From Desulfuromonas acetoxidans DSM 684 (GTDB lineage: Bacteria; Desulfobacterota; Desulfuromonadia; Desulfuromonadales; Desulfuromonadaceae), in NCBI RefSeq assembly GCF_000167355.1, contig NZ_AAEW02000010.1, positions 62,001 to 126,000 of the forward strand: a DNA stretch of 64,000 nt, given 5' to 3'. Position 1 is the first letter of the stretch; each line of letters starts with the position of its first letter. Both the position numbers and the translations under genes were made by a program. Positions 25,469 to 35,494 of this stretch are shown piece by piece. The notes under the pieces are model-generated. The model was not told the DNA's origin and did not search any database. It saw only the letters and a program-made list of their open reading frames with translations.

Positions 25469-27337
25469 ATGAAAAATTTGTCAATCAGTTTTAAGATCTG
25501 GATTCTGGTGACTGCCGTCACCTTGTTCAGCTTTGTCGTCGGAATCTTTGGCTACAATGCCTTGAACAATGTCGGCAGTCTGGCGGTCGAACAGACCGGA
25601 GCGGTGATGATGGAGGGACATCGTGACAAACTCAAGGCGTTGACCGATGGGATGGCGATCACCTTGGGGGAAGCGATTCAATCTCTGGACAGTAAAGAGG
25701 AGCAGATTGAACACCTTCGCACACTGAATACGCCGGTGGCGTTTTATCCCGATAAGTCCGGCTATTTTATGATCTATACCACCCAAGGGTTGTTGGTCTC
25801 TCTTCCGCCTAAACGGGCACTGGAAGGTAAAGACTTAATCGATCTGAAAGATGAAAATGGCGTTTATATTATCCGCGATCTGGTCAAAGCGGCCAAGTCA
25901 GGTGGTGACTTTAGCGAATATGTCTGGCCGAAACCGGGCAGCGAGGTGTCGCAGCCGAAACTGAGTTATGCCACTTTGATTCCGGGCACCGATTTTCTCG
26001 TCGGCACCGGGATTTATGTCGATGATGTTGATGCGCGTAAAGCTGAGTTGTATGCAGAAATTAATCATACCACCAGTCAGGCCCTGTGGTGGGGGCTTGG
26101 AACCGTTGTGGTCTGTTTTGTCGTGATTATCCTGCCGCTGGTCTTTGTTCTGTTGCGCCAAATTGTGCGTCCTTTGGTGGCTCTTAAAGGGGTGGCCAAC
26201 CAGATTGCCGATGGCGACATGGCTGTTGATATTGACCACAGTTCCGGTGATGAAGTCGGTGAATTGGCGAAATCACTCAAGTTGATGGCCGCCAACCTGA
26301 AACAACATGCCGATCTGGCCGCTGAAATCGCTGAAGGTAATTTTGCCGTTGACGTGCATCTGGCCTCTGAACGGGATCAATTTGGCACCTCTATGAAGGC
26401 CATGGTGCACCAGCTCACTGATTTGATCGCTCAGATTCGTGCCGGCGGCGACCAGATCAGTTCTGCCAGCTCTCAAGTAGCGGACTCCAGTCAGACCCTG
26501 TCGCAGGGGGCAACTGAAACAGCGGCCTCTCTCGAAGAGATCAGCAGTTCCATCAATGAGATGGCCTCACAGACCCGCCATAGCGCCGATAGTGCCAACA
26601 CTGCCAGTCAGTTGTCCAGTGAAGCGAGCAAGGCGGCGGCATCCGGTGGTGAAAAAATGCGCGCTATGGTAGCGGCAATGAATGAGATCAATGACGCTGG
26701 ACAGAATATCAATAAGATTATCAAGACCATTGATGAGATTGCTTTTCAGACCAATCTGTTGGCGCTGAATGCTGCTGTCGAGGCTGCTCGTGCCGGTCAG
26801 CACGGCAAGGGCTTTGCAGTCGTTGCCGAAGAGGTGCGTAACCTGGCGGCGCGCAGTGCCAAGGCGGCCAGTGAAACTGCTGAATTGATCGAGGGGTCAG
26901 TGGCCAAGACCGAGAATGGCACCGAAATGGCCCAACAGACCTCAGCAGCTTTGGAAGAGATTGTTGAAGGCATTACCAAAGTCACGGATCTGGTCGCTGA
27001 AATTGCCGCGGCCAGCAACGAGCAGGCACAAGGCATCTCTCAGATCAACCAGGGGCTGGGGCAGATTGATGAGGGCGTCCAGCAGAATACGGCCACGGCC
27101 GAAGAATCGGCGGCTGCGGCAGAACAGTTAAGTGCTCAGGCCGCGCATCTTAAGCAATTGTTGAGTCGTTTCAAGCTGGCCGGACAGGCTCAGGCCTTTG
27201 TTGAGCCGGCTCCTCAGCCTCAATACCAACCGACAGTGTCGGCTGCCAAGCCATCCTCAACCAGCTCTTCCGGTTGGGGAGGATCTCAGGCTACTGCGCA
27301 AATCAGCCTTGATGATGACGAATTCGGCCGTTTCTAA
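25469..27337 (+). CDS. Methyl-accepting chemotaxis protein with single-Cache sensor
   Basis: A 622-residue chemoreceptor counted from [11 protein letters not shown] at 25469, after GGGGAGAGAG. TM1 is at about residues 8-28 and a periplasmic sCache_2 domain covers about 40-195 ([37 protein letters not shown]). TM2 is near 205-230, then HAMP and a second HAMP-like unit ([13 protein letters not shown]). The kinase-control hairpin has the near-invariant tip [20 protein letters not shown]. Methylation helices flank the tip. The C-terminus (DDDEFGRF) is not the NWETF type, so no CheR tether is evident. sCache_2 receptors often bind small organic acids; the ligand here is unknown. Confidence 0.95.
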   Translation: MKNLSISFKIWILVTAVTLFSFVVGIFGYNALNNVGSLAVEQTGAVMMEGHRDKLKALTDGMAITLGEAIQSLDSKEEQIEHLRTLNTPVAFYPDKSGYFMIYTTQGLLVSLPPKRALEGKDLIDLKDENGVYIIRDLVKAAKSGGDFSEYVWPKPGSEVSQPKLSYATLIPGTDFLVGTGIYVDDVDARKAELYAEINHTTSQALWWGLGTVVVCFVVIILPLVFVLLRQIVRPLVALKGVANQIADGDMAVDIDHSSGDEVGELAKSLKLMAANLKQHADLAAEIAEGNFAVDVHLASERDQFGTSMKAMVHQLTDLIAQIRAGGDQISSASSQVADSSQTLSQGATETAASLEEISSSINEMASQTRHSADSANTASQLSSEASKAAASGGEKMRAMVAAMNEINDAGQNINKIIKTIDEIAFQTNLLALNAAVEAARAGQHGKGFAVVAEEVRNLAARSAKAASETAELIEGSVAKTENGTEMAQQTSAALEEIVEGITKVTDLVAEIAAASNEQAQGISQINQGLGQIDEGVQQNTATAEESAAAAEQLSAQAAHLKQLLSRFKLAGQAQAFVEPAPQPQYQPTVSAAKPSSTSSSGWGGSQATAQISLDDDEFGRF

Positions 27338-27338
27338 G

Positions 27339-27378
27339 ATCTGTTTCGCAGCCGGGACAACCCGGCTGCGAAACAGAT
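27339..27378 (+). terminator. Hairpin after the chemoreceptor gene
   Basis: A perfect 18-base-pair stem (ATCTGTTTCGCAGCCGGG and its complement) with an ACAA loop, directly after the MCP stop and followed by a T-rich stretch (TTTGTTCTTTT). Probably a terminator. Confidence 0.8.
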
Positions 27379-27910
27379 GCTTTGTTCTTTTCTCACAGAG
27401 AGTTTATCTTTGCCGTGAATCTCTCCCAGGCTTTTCGTGGGTATTGAAAAAGTCCCCTCCGGGGGGCTTTTCATCGATGCAAGTCGAAAATGCGATTTCC
27501 CTCTTGCTTATAAAATCAAGGATTTGAAAAGCTGTCCTTGATTTTTGTCTTCAGCCTATGGGGTCTACAGGTTGCCTTTCAATAGCCTGCCAGCTCAACG
27601 CCGCTATTGCCGCTATTTTTTTCAACGATAAATACTACGCTCAAATTCTGGGATGTCAGATTCATTTTTGATATCGCAGTTATGATTTTGTTGATGTGGA
27701 AATAGAACGAAATCTCTTTTCTTCCAAAGATGTGAGAATAAATAATATATTGAATTAACAAGGTTTTTTTATTTCTTTGTGTTGATTGAATATCGTCATT
27801 TTTATGTGTAACTTGACTTAGTAGAACATTGTTATTTGATCTTGTTGTTGTTCGGATCGGCCCGTGTTCTGAAAGGGTGACCGAGGCGATGTTTTTACAG
27901 GGAGGGGGCT
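27379..27910. other. AT-rich intergenic region
   Basis: About 530 bases between the chemoreceptor and SulP genes. It holds a second hairpin at about 27451-27473 (AAAAGTCCCC/CGGGGGGCTTTT) and AT-rich DNA from 27650 to 27840 that probably includes the promoter of the SulP gene. No convincing coding frame is seen. Confidence 0.5.
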
Positions 27911-29275
27911 GTGGACGATTCTGCCAAACTTTCACTGGAAAATATTCTACGGAACTGTGTCATTGGTTTTACCGTCAGTTTTATCGCGTTGAGTCTAGGG
28001 GCGGCGTTGGGCATCCTTTCCGGGCGGGGCGCTTTTTCAGGCATGCTGTCCGCTGGTATCATCGCCCTGATCACAGCTTTGTTGGGGGGGACACGGGTAC
28101 AGTGTTCCGGCCCGACCGCGCCGATGAGTGCGGTCAGTGCCGTGGTGGTGGCGTTTGCCTATGAGCGCGTGGCCATGTCCAGTCAGGCGGATCAATTTAT
28201 CAATCTGGTGTTTTTGCTCACCGGGTTGTTGCTGCTGATGATGGCATTGTTGCGACTGGGGCGCTTTATTCGCCTGGTCCCCAATGTGGTGGTGTCCGGG
28301 TTTATGAGCGGCATTGCCCTGCTGATCTGGCAGGATCAACTTTATGTTGTGTTTGGCTGGGGAGACAAGCTGGCTCTGAAAGGCGGCATGGGAGCCAATG
28401 CTGTGGTTGTGGTGGCGACTCTGGTGTTGATTTTTGTTCTGGCGCCGCTGATGCGGCATCTGGTCGGGCGGCGTGCTCGTTTTCTCCCCTCGACCCTGCT
28501 GGCGATTATCCTGGTTTCTGTTGGCTGCGCCTTGTTGTGCCCCGAGGTTGAAAGAGTCCAGATCAACGGTTCCTTCGGTGGTGCGGATTTCTTCGGTTTT
28601 ATCCAGCAACAGTGGCCACGGGATTGGTCTTTGGCCACGCTGAAAGCGGCGTTGCCGTTTTCCATTCAGCTGACATTGTTGTGTTACCTCGACACGCTTC
28701 TAACCTCTTTGGTGGTTGATAAGATGAGTGGTGAAGTAACGCGCCAAAATCAGGAGTTGATGGCGCAGGGCGTTGCCAGTGGCGCTTGCGCACTGGTTGG
28801 CGGAATTCCCGGTGCCCAAGCGACAATCCGTTCGGTACTGATGCTCAAGGAGGAGGCGAATCTACGCCTGGCCGGGATTGTGACCGGGGCCTTTGTTTTG
28901 ATTGAAATGATGCTGTTTCAGGAATGGATCAATTATATTCCCAAGGCAGTGTTTGTCGGTGTGCTGATGAAAGTGGGCTATGATGTGTTTGATTTTATGC
29001 CGCTGCGTTTGTACCTGAAGCAGCTTGTGACCAAGCGTTGGTATCAGTGGAAGGACTTTTTTTCGCGTCGCGATGAGCGGGAGATCTATGTCACCAATCG
29101 CGAAGGATTGATGATCAGCGGCACTGCTGTGGTGACGCTGGTGATGGATCTGAATCTTGCTGTTGGCGGTTTTACTCTGCTGTTTTATCTGCACAACCTT
29201 GTGTTGAACCGGAGCAATCCGATGCGCGACCTGGTGCCGGAGAAAGAAACCGAAGTGTTTTACACCGAGCAGTAG
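27911..29275 (+). CDS. SulP-family permease without STAS domain
   Basis: A 454-residue inner-membrane protein starting at GTG after GGAGGGGG. About ten to twelve hydrophobic segments are seen with SulP motifs: GGTRVQCSGPTAPMSAVSAV near residue 60, RLVPNVVVSGFMSGIALLI, and DTLLTSLVVDKMSG. The usual C-terminal STAS domain is absent, as the chain ends about 40 residues after the last helix. SulP proteins move sulfate, bicarbonate, dicarboxylates or other anions; the substrate is not deducible. It converges on the next signalling operon. Confidence 0.88.
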   Translation: MDDSAKLSLENILRNCVIGFTVSFIALSLGAALGILSGRGAFSGMLSAGIIALITALLGGTRVQCSGPTAPMSAVSAVVVAFAYERVAMSSQADQFINLVFLLTGLLLLMMALLRLGRFIRLVPNVVVSGFMSGIALLIWQDQLYVVFGWGDKLALKGGMGANAVVVVATLVLIFVLAPLMRHLVGRRARFLPSTLLAIILVSVGCALLCPEVERVQINGSFGGADFFGFIQQQWPRDWSLATLKAALPFSIQLTLLCYLDTLLTSLVVDKMSGEVTRQNQELMAQGVASGACALVGGIPGAQATIRSVLMLKEEANLRLAGIVTGAFVLIEMMLFQEWINYIPKAVFVGVLMKVGYDVFDFMPLRLYLKQLVTKRWYQWKDFFSRRDEREIYVTNREGLMISGTAVVTLVMDLNLAVGGFTLLFYLHNLVLNRSNPMRDLVPEKETEVFYTEQ

Positions 29276-29293
29276 TTGTGGCGAAAACCGGCT

Positions 29294-31000
29294 CTATTCT
29301 GCGGGGTCAATGCAGCAGGTATAGTCATGTCCGGCGCCACTGTAGCCGTTGCCGCCACTGTGTTTGGCCACATACATCGCTTTATCTGCGGTGGAAATAA
29401 GGGTGTCGGTATCTTTGCCATCACCGGGAAAGACACTGATGCCGACACTGACCCCCAGCTGATGGGATAACGAGCCGATCTGGATGGGGGTGAGGATGGT
29501 GCGAATCACTTTCTCAGCCAGGGGCACTGCTGCGTTAATGTCAGGCAGGCCGTTGAGGATGATGATAAATTCATCGCCGCCAATACGGGCAACCGTGTCG
29601 TCTCCGCGCAGGGTTTCCTGCAGACGTTTGCTGATCTCCTGCAAGGCGAGATCCCCGAATTCGTGGCCCAATGTGTCGTTGATCGGCTTGAATTTATCCA
29701 GATCAAGGTAGAGCAGCGCAAAAATGCGTCCATGACGTTTTGCATCGTGGAGTGCATGTTGGAGTCGGTCGAAAAACAGGTTGCGATTTGCCAGCCCGGT
29801 CAGCGGGTCGTGATGGGCCAGTTGTTTGAGTTTTGCCTCGGCCTGTTTCAATTCGGTGACGTCATCGAACAGGCAGATCAGCGCGTTCAGGTTGCCCAGA
29901 TCGTCATACATGGGCGCGCCGGAAAAATGTAACGGGATCTCCTGGCCTGATTTACTGGTTGCACAAATTTCAGTATTGCGAATCGACTCGCCGCGAAATA
30001 ACTTTTTGATCCGTTCCGGGCTATTGTGAGCATCCTGATCGCAATCAACTAAAAGCGTTAACGGTTGACCGATGAGTTCCTCTTCGCTAAAGCCAAACAA
30101 ATCCTGTGTCTGAGGGTTGACTTTATGGATGGTCAGGTCGGGACGCAAGACCACCAGGGCTCCCGACATATTATTGATAATATTGTCGACATAATTTTTA
30201 GAAACCGTCGTTCTGCCGAGTTTTTCCGTCATGTTCCAGAAAGCTGCGGCCAACTGGCCGATCTCATCGCTGTTGTTTTCCAGGGCGGGTTTTTTCAGAC
30301 TCAACCCCTGTTCAAACCGCTCAATATTTTCCTGAATGTGTCTCAACGGAGCGACCAGCAGGGCACTTGAAACCTGACTGACCGAAAGGGCAACAATAAA
30401 GAGGACAACCATGAACAGGACTGAAAGCAAGATGATACTGTTCAGGGCGCGATTTTTATGTTGCTCAACTTCAAGCAGCAATGCGTTGTTAAGAGTGGTT
30501 GCCAGAGAGTGTAATTCGTCGCCAAAGTTTCTTTGGGCCTCACTGAATTGTTGGATCTCTGTCTGGCTGGTTGCCGAGAAGATATTGCTGGCAATCTTTG
30601 TATGGAGCTGTTCCGCCATGGCGGAGAGTTGGAGGTAGTCTTTTCTGACCTGTTGTAACTTAGTGAGATCTACTGGGCTGGTTGGATGGGTTTTTGTGAC
30701 CTGAATCAATTGATCCAACGGATTGAGAACGTGGTTGTTCATTTCAGCAGCTTGTTGAGAAAGTTCAACCTCAGCCAGTAGAAAGGCGTCTTCATATTCC
30801 TCTGTTTGTTGCTCAAATTGTTTAAGCGCTTCATTGCCCAGAGTGGTCAGCGGGATGTGGGTGGCTTGCAGATGGGTCAGACGCTTGTATTGATAGATGT
30901 TGACATAGAATCCAACCAGGGTTGCCGCGAAATAACCCATTAAAACAATGGTTACGCACAGCCATACTTTTGCCCGAATACTCCGAAACCAGACGCTCAT
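29294..31000 (-). CDS. Membrane diguanylate cyclase with HAMP and PAS domains
   Basis: A 568-residue protein: TM1 at about residues 11-33, a helical periplasmic region to about 190, TM2 near 190-212, HAMP to about 265, PAS (about 270-390, IHKVNPQTQDLFGFSEEELIG), GGDEF (395-560). The active site is intact (ARIGGDEF) with an RxxD site (RGDD) before it. It is the last gene of a three-gene row: its ATG overlaps the stop of the PstS-like gene by four bases (ATGA), so ligand binding by that protein probably controls the cyclase. Confidence 0.93.
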   Translation of the reverse strand: MSVWFRSIRAKVWLCVTIVLMGYFAATLVGFYVNIYQYKRLTHLQATHIPLTTLGNEALKQFEQQTEEYEDAFLLAEVELSQQAAEMNNHVLNPLDQLIQVTKTHPTSPVDLTKLQQVRKDYLQLSAMAEQLHTKIASNIFSATSQTEIQQFSEAQRNFGDELHSLATTLNNALLLEVEQHKNRALNSIILLSVLFMVVLFIVALSVSQVSSALLVAPLRHIQENIERFEQGLSLKKPALENNSDEIGQLAAAFWNMTEKLGRTTVSKNYVDNIINNMSGALVVLRPDLTIHKVNPQTQDLFGFSEEELIGQPLTLLVDCDQDAHNSPERIKKLFRGESIRNTEICATSKSGQEIPLHFSGAPMYDDLGNLNALICLFDDVTELKQAEAKLKQLAHHDPLTGLANRNLFFDRLQHALHDAKRHGRIFALLYLDLDKFKPINDTLGHEFGDLALQEISKRLQETLRGDDTVARIGGDEFIIILNGLPDINAAVPLAEKVIRTILTPIQIGSLSHQLGVSVGISVFPGDGKDTDTLISTADKAMYVAKHSGGNGYSGAGHDYTCCIDPAE

Positions 31001-31428
31001 GGTGCGATCATCACCTCTTTGATACGAGGGTCGTTGATTGGCGAGAGGATAAACCCGATGGCACCGGAATGTTCTGCAACATAGTCGATGATGTGCTCGT
31101 CAGTGTCAAATTGAGCCGGAAGCATACTGTGCCCTGAGTAGAGTTGCTTGCGCCAATACATGGAGAATTGTCGAGGCGTCTTGTGGACAATCGTTTGGCA
31201 GAATTCATCCATGGCGGATGCTTCAGAGTTGATGGCGAGAGCAACGCGTTCCCCATGCGTCCATTTGCGGGTTTTACCAAGAAAAATACGATTGAGCTCC
31301 GAACGGCTCAGTTGCTGTTGCGGGTTCTGTGCAGACACAACAACTCGCAATGCTGATTCAACCGTCGTTGCATAGACCGGCGGCAGGCTCAGCAATATAA
31401 TCAGAATGGCCAGGATCGCATATCTCAT
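30997..31428 (-). CDS. Small periplasmic PstS-like binding protein
   Basis: A 143-residue protein with a signal peptide (residues 1-20, cleavage after VYA likely). The rest is a short phosphate-binding-like fold: LSRSELNRIFLGKTRKW, INSEASAMDEFCQTIVH, and AEHSGAIGFILSP, which match the ends of PstS proteins while the middle is shortened. It lies between an outer-membrane barrel gene and a diguanylate cyclase gene, overlapping the latter by four bases. A sensory ligand-binding role is therefore more likely than transport. Confidence 0.8.
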   Translation of the reverse strand: MRYAILAILIILLSLPPVYATTVESALRVVVSAQNPQQQLSRSELNRIFLGKTRKWTHGERVALAINSEASAMDEFCQTIVHKTPRQFSMYWRKQLYSGHSMLPAQFDTDEHIIDYVAEHSGAIGFILSPINDPRIKEVMIAP

Positions 31429-32645
31429 CAGAAAACCACCGAAAGTCTGGCCGCAAAATAGCTCCAGTACCGTTTGGGAGCATCATTGATGACACTGAGT
31501 TGCATGGCGCTACCGTCGACATAGTGGTATTCAAACTTCAAATTACACCAGTCATTAATGTCGTAACGCACACCTGCACCGATATCCTTGCGCCAGCCTG
31601 TATAGGGTTCTGCCTGGGGGCGTTCATCGCTGTGCTTGTCATGTTTCATCCGATAAAATTCATCGTAAAGCAGCGAGAATGTCCAGCTTTCAACAGGGTT
31701 ATAACAGACCATGACATACCAGGACTGTGTCGGACCATCCAAAGACGTTGAGCCGAAAATGGTTGTGGTTCTGTCCGTTTCACTGTATTCGCTGGCGATA
31801 AGCCACTGTTCAGCACTGTATTCTGCTGAAAAAACAAAGCGGTTATGTACCAGGGTGCTTCCTGCCGGTTGAGACGAGTCGTTGAGATAAAGGCTTGCCT
31901 TGCTGTGAAAAAGGGTGAAGCTCAGGCGCAGTCCCAAGGGGGTGTTGTAAACCAAAGCACCACCGTACAGATCATCACTTTCACGATCCAGAGATTCATA
32001 GCTGTCAGGGATTAATGGATTCTGTTTGCTGCCCGGCAGTGTGTTATTCCGCTCAATGATGGCCATGGCCGAGTTTACGTTGTTCTGTTCAAGCTGACTT
32101 TCGTCTGGCACGTCTGTTTGTCCGGTGAACAGGTGGTAATCCACATCGCCAAATTTTCCACAGGCAATATTGCCGTACACGCCGACACCGATATAGGCCA
32201 GATTGCTGTCGCGACGGCTTTCGTCATAAATACTTTGCGGCAGAAACACCATCGGCAACAGGAACTGTGAATCACGCACCTCATTGTACAATCCCAAAGG
32301 CATTTTTACTTTACCGGCGCGAACACCGAAAAAATCCAGCGGGTGGTAATCGATAACGCCCCAATCCAGAACAATGCGATTTTCGTTGTAATCACCCAGG
32401 TTACGGTAATATCCCTGAGCACCGATGCGTAACGATTGGAATGGCCGCCAGTTGAGATTGAGCCCAATATCGCTCATCTTGATTGATCCTGAGCGACTGT
32501 GAGCCAGGAAGTTGTTGTTGTGACTGTTGATGTAGCCTTGTGAGGCAAAGCCGTGGAGTTGAATGTTCTCTCCCAAGTCTAATGCATGGGCCATACTGGT
32601 GAACAGAACAAGCACACAGAGGGTGGTGAAAAAAAGACGATGCAT
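31428..32645 (-). CDS. Outer-membrane beta-barrel (porin-like) protein of the PstS-like/cyclase operon
   Basis: Counted from MHRLFFTTLCVLVLFTSMAHA at 32645, 405 residues including a clear signal peptide. The in-frame start at 32753 would place 36 non-signal residues ahead of it and is rejected. The mature chain has alternating aromatic/polar strands, begins with IQLHGFASQGYIN and ends with Phe (SYFAARLSVVF), as barrel proteins do. Its stop abuts the start of the PstS-like gene (one-base overlap), so porin, binding protein and cyclase form one operon: solute entry, binding and c-di-GMP output. Confidence 0.85.
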   Translation of the reverse strand: MHRLFFTTLCVLVLFTSMAHALDLGENIQLHGFASQGYINSHNNNFLAHSRSGSIKMSDIGLNLNWRPFQSLRIGAQGYYRNLGDYNENRIVLDWGVIDYHPLDFFGVRAGKVKMPLGLYNEVRDSQFLLPMVFLPQSIYDESRRDSNLAYIGVGVYGNIACGKFGDVDYHLFTGQTDVPDESQLEQNNVNSAMAIIERNNTLPGSKQNPLIPDSYESLDRESDDLYGGALVYNTPLGLRLSFTLFHSKASLYLNDSSQPAGSTLVHNRFVFSAEYSAEQWLIASEYSETDRTTTIFGSTSLDGPTQSWYVMVCYNPVESWTFSLLYDEFYRMKHDKHSDERPQAEPYTGWRKDIGAGVRYDINDWCNLKFEYHYVDGSAMQLSVINDAPKRYWSYFAARLSVVF

Positions 32646-32865
32646 GTAAAACCCAGGACAGAAATAGGAAAAGTGGCCATCAATTGAAATCGGAAATGCC
32701 GATGAAAATAGCTCTTTCATTTTGCTTTTTCTATTTATTAATGTCAATGTCAAAAATGGCGAGGAGTGGTTTAACGTGGTGTAAGCGAAGGGAAAAGTGA
32801 CGGGGGGATGTGTTCAAAAGTGGGATGAAATTCTGTTTTGTTGGTCTGATGCGCTGCGCTGTGGA

Positions 32866-33708
32866 TTAGTGATCTGCTCGGCGAATGTAAACCAGCCAGT
32901 ACAGCCCACCGACAAAGATACTGCCACCGACAAGATTACCCAAGGTGACAACCAGTAGATTGTCGATCCACATGCTTGACCAGTTCAATGAAGCCATAAC
33001 GGTAGGGTCTGGCTCTATCATGGCCTGAACATTTGGCCATTGTCGGGCAAAAATACCCGCCGGGATGAAGTACATATTGGCAATTGCGTGCTCGAAGCCG
33101 GAAGCGACAAACGCCATAATCGGAAAGAAAATGCCGAGGATTTTACCGCCGATGTCCTGAGCCGCCATGGCCAGCAGGATCGCCAGGCAGACCAGCCAGT
33201 TACATCCCACGGCGCGGAAAAAATAGGCCAGATTATGGGAGCTGTCTGCCACGGGCTGGGAGACTTTGGCAACAGCAATCTTCACTGCGGATACTCCGAT
33301 CGGCCCATCAAGAATCCCCGTTTGTCCGGCAATCATCCAGGCAAGAAACAGCGAACCGGCCAGATTGCCGATATAGACCAGCAGCCAGTTGCGCATCATG
33401 TCTTTCCAGGAGATCTGTCGTTGTAACAAAGAGACACTCATCAGGGTATTGCCGGTCCACAATTCTGAACCGGGAATGATCACCAGCATCAGACCGAGAC
33501 TGAATACCGCCCCCACCGCAAGCTTCTTCATGCCCAGCCAGGCAAAGTCACCTGTGCCAACGACTGTTGCCAGATGTGCGGCAAAACCGATATATGCTCC
33601 CGCCAGAAAGCCGAGAACTAAAAGATCAACAAGGGGACGCTGCGCTTTTTGGGTCCCCCAGGGAACCAGAGCCTGTGCCAAGCCCTGAGGAGGGATGAAA
33701 TTTGCCAT
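32866..33708 (-). CDS. Formate/nitrite transporter (FocA/NirC family)
   Basis: A 280-residue inner-membrane channel with six hydrophobic segments. Family features: PGSELWTGNTLM in the third helix region, GNLAGSLFLAWM, CNWLVCLAILLA and GFEHAIANMYFIPAGIF. FNT proteins are pentameric channels for formate, nitrite, hydrosulfide or similar weak acids. No formate or nitrite enzyme gene is near, so the substrate is open. Monocistronic. Confidence 0.92.
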   Translation of the reverse strand: MANFIPPQGLAQALVPWGTQKAQRPLVDLLVLGFLAGAYIGFAAHLATVVGTGDFAWLGMKKLAVGAVFSLGLMLVIIPGSELWTGNTLMSVSLLQRQISWKDMMRNWLLVYIGNLAGSLFLAWMIAGQTGILDGPIGVSAVKIAVAKVSQPVADSSHNLAYFFRAVGCNWLVCLAILLAMAAQDIGGKILGIFFPIMAFVASGFEHAIANMYFIPAGIFARQWPNVQAMIEPDPTVMASLNWSSMWIDNLLVVTLGNLVGGSIFVGGLYWLVYIRRADH

Positions 33709-34195
33709 GAAAATAATCCTTTCAATCTACATTGAAACCTGAATCAGTGAAGCTACCGGTGGCAGATCGCACAGCTCATTGAGCCGACTGAGCTTTGAAA
33801 AAATCACTACCGGATCTCTGGGGGCGACCCGGATTTTTTCAAACGCATTCAGCCCAAGCACGTGTACGCTCTTATTCACCTTGATCTTACTGATGCGGGT
33901 GAAAGGGAATCATACCTATTTAAGAACAGTGTTGCAATTTTTACCGCCGACACGGGACTGTTGGCATTGTGTTGCGGCCGTGGCAAAGGGTTTCGTTTGT
34001 TTCGTAAATGAAATTAACGGGTTGTTAATTTAATGTTGCCTTTTTTTGTGTGGTGAACGCTGTGTATTAAATGCTTCAACGGCAGCTTGATATTGAAAAA
34101 AAAATGCATAAAAACAATTAAAAATAGAATGGTTTTTGCTGTTGTTTCAAAGAAGGGTCAGCAATGATAACACCTGTCGACGGCTCAAGAGCCTA
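33709..34195. other. Intergenic region, nothing assigned
   Basis: About 490 bases between the FNT gene and the histidine kinase 3' end. It is AT-rich at 34020-34130. A short frame at 33779-34033 has no recognisable domain. The promoter of the FNT gene should lie at 33709-33800. Confidence 0.5.
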
Positions 34196-35491
34196 TCACC
34201 AGAGGAGTGTAAAACGGGCGCCACCAAGCGGCGAGGCTTCCACCTGTACACTTCCGCCGTGCAGGGTGATGACTTGCTTGACGATGGCCAGGCCCAGGCC
34301 GTGACCGCCGGTCTCTTTACTGCGGCTGGAATCCAGACGGACGAACGGCTCGAAGATGCGTTCACGGTCGGCGACGGGAATGCCGGGACCGTCATCATCA
34401 ATATGGATCAGGCAGCGGTCTTCCTGCGTCTCGAGAGTGACGACGATTTGCTTTTCGGCATACTTTCCGGCATTGAGAATCAAATTGCTTACTGCCCGGG
34501 CCATGTCACGCGGTGCGATGCGTGCCCGCATCTTCTGAGCGTCATCGGCAATCAGGCAGATGACCGTTACCTTGGCCAACGCGGGTTTTACCTCCGTCAC
34601 GGTCTGCATCAGCCAGGGGGCCATGAGCTGCTCTTCCCGACGGAGCCCCGGAGCTTCCCGATCAAAGCGGGCATGGGTCAGAAGTTCCGACACCAGTTCG
34701 TCTAATTCATCAACATCCCGGTTGATTTCGTTGAGAAACATGCGTTGATCGGTTTTATTTGCCGGAGCGTGCGCCATTTCCAGAGCAAAGCGAATACGGG
34801 CGATGGGGGTGCGCAACTCATGGGAAACCGCCCGGGTCAGCTCCTTATGGGAGCTGATCAGCTGTTGTATCCGGCCGGCCATGTCGTTAAAGGTGTTGGC
34901 CAGGGGGGCCAGAGCCGAACGTTGCGGCAGTTGCGCCCTGGCACTGAAATCGCCCTGGCCGAAGGCCTGGGCTGCGTTGCAGATGGCGTTCAGCTTTGAC
35001 CAGAACGGCCGTGCCCAGAGTAACGCCATCAGGCCGAAAAGCAGGGTGATGACCGCCCAGGACAAAAGATCGATCTGCACCGACGGGGCAAAATCCTTGA
35101 CCGGACCCATGGCGATCACCGTGTCGGTTTTCGGGATGAGCCGGTAAAACATCTCACCGTTGTCTTTGACGACAATGAGGTGTTTTGTCAACTGTTGCCG
35201 CTCCGCCGTCGTCACGTGCAGATGCCCTGAATCGGTCAGGGCGAGCGGGTAACCGAAGTGGTTTTGCAGCTGTTCTATCCGGCGCTTCTGCTCAGCGGGC
35301 GTGAGTGGCTGGAGCTCGTTCAACAAGAGCTGAAAGGTTCCCCGGGTCAGATCCCGCCAATAGGCGATGTACTCTTCGTGGTAATAGTCTTGCAGCGGTT
35401 TGCCGATCAACAGTGGCTGCATGTACTGCAATCCGACCATGCTGATCATGATAAACAGGAAAAAAGAGAGAAAAATTCGCTTCATCGGCAC
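34196..35491 (-). CDS. Sensor histidine kinase, RstB-like
   Basis: A 431-residue kinase: TM1 at residues 5-25, a periplasmic sensor of about 115 residues, TM2 near 142-160, HAMP, then DHp and ATPase domains. Phospho-acceptor box SHELRTPIARIRF, N-box NLILNAGKYA, G1 DDGPGI, F/G2 EPFVRLD and GGHGLGLAI are all intact. The domain order and sequence resemble RstB of gammaproteobacteria. It lies three bases downstream of its response-regulator gene. By eye this locus is GC-richer than its neighbours. The signal is unknown. Confidence 0.9.
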   Translation of the reverse strand: MPMKRIFLSFFLFIMISMVGLQYMQPLLIGKPLQDYYHEEYIAYWRDLTRGTFQLLLNELQPLTPAEQKRRIEQLQNHFGYPLALTDSGHLHVTTAERQQLTKHLIVVKDNGEMFYRLIPKTDTVIAMGPVKDFAPSVQIDLLSWAVITLLFGLMALLWARPFWSKLNAICNAAQAFGQGDFSARAQLPQRSALAPLANTFNDMAGRIQQLISSHKELTRAVSHELRTPIARIRFALEMAHAPANKTDQRMFLNEINRDVDELDELVSELLTHARFDREAPGLRREEQLMAPWLMQTVTEVKPALAKVTVICLIADDAQKMRARIAPRDMARAVSNLILNAGKYAEKQIVVTLETQEDRCLIHIDDDGPGIPVADRERIFEPFVRLDSSRSKETGGHGLGLAIVKQVITLHGGSVQVEASPLGGARFTLLW

Positions 35492-35494
35492 GCC

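Noticed and set aside
27579-27935. 118-residue minus-strand ORF upstream of the SulP gene
   Set aside because: Lies in AT-rich promoter DNA, low-complexity composition, overlaps the SulP start.
33779-34033. 84-residue ORF between FNT and histidine kinase genes
   Set aside because: No recognisable domain, no ribosome-binding site, sits in probable promoter DNA.
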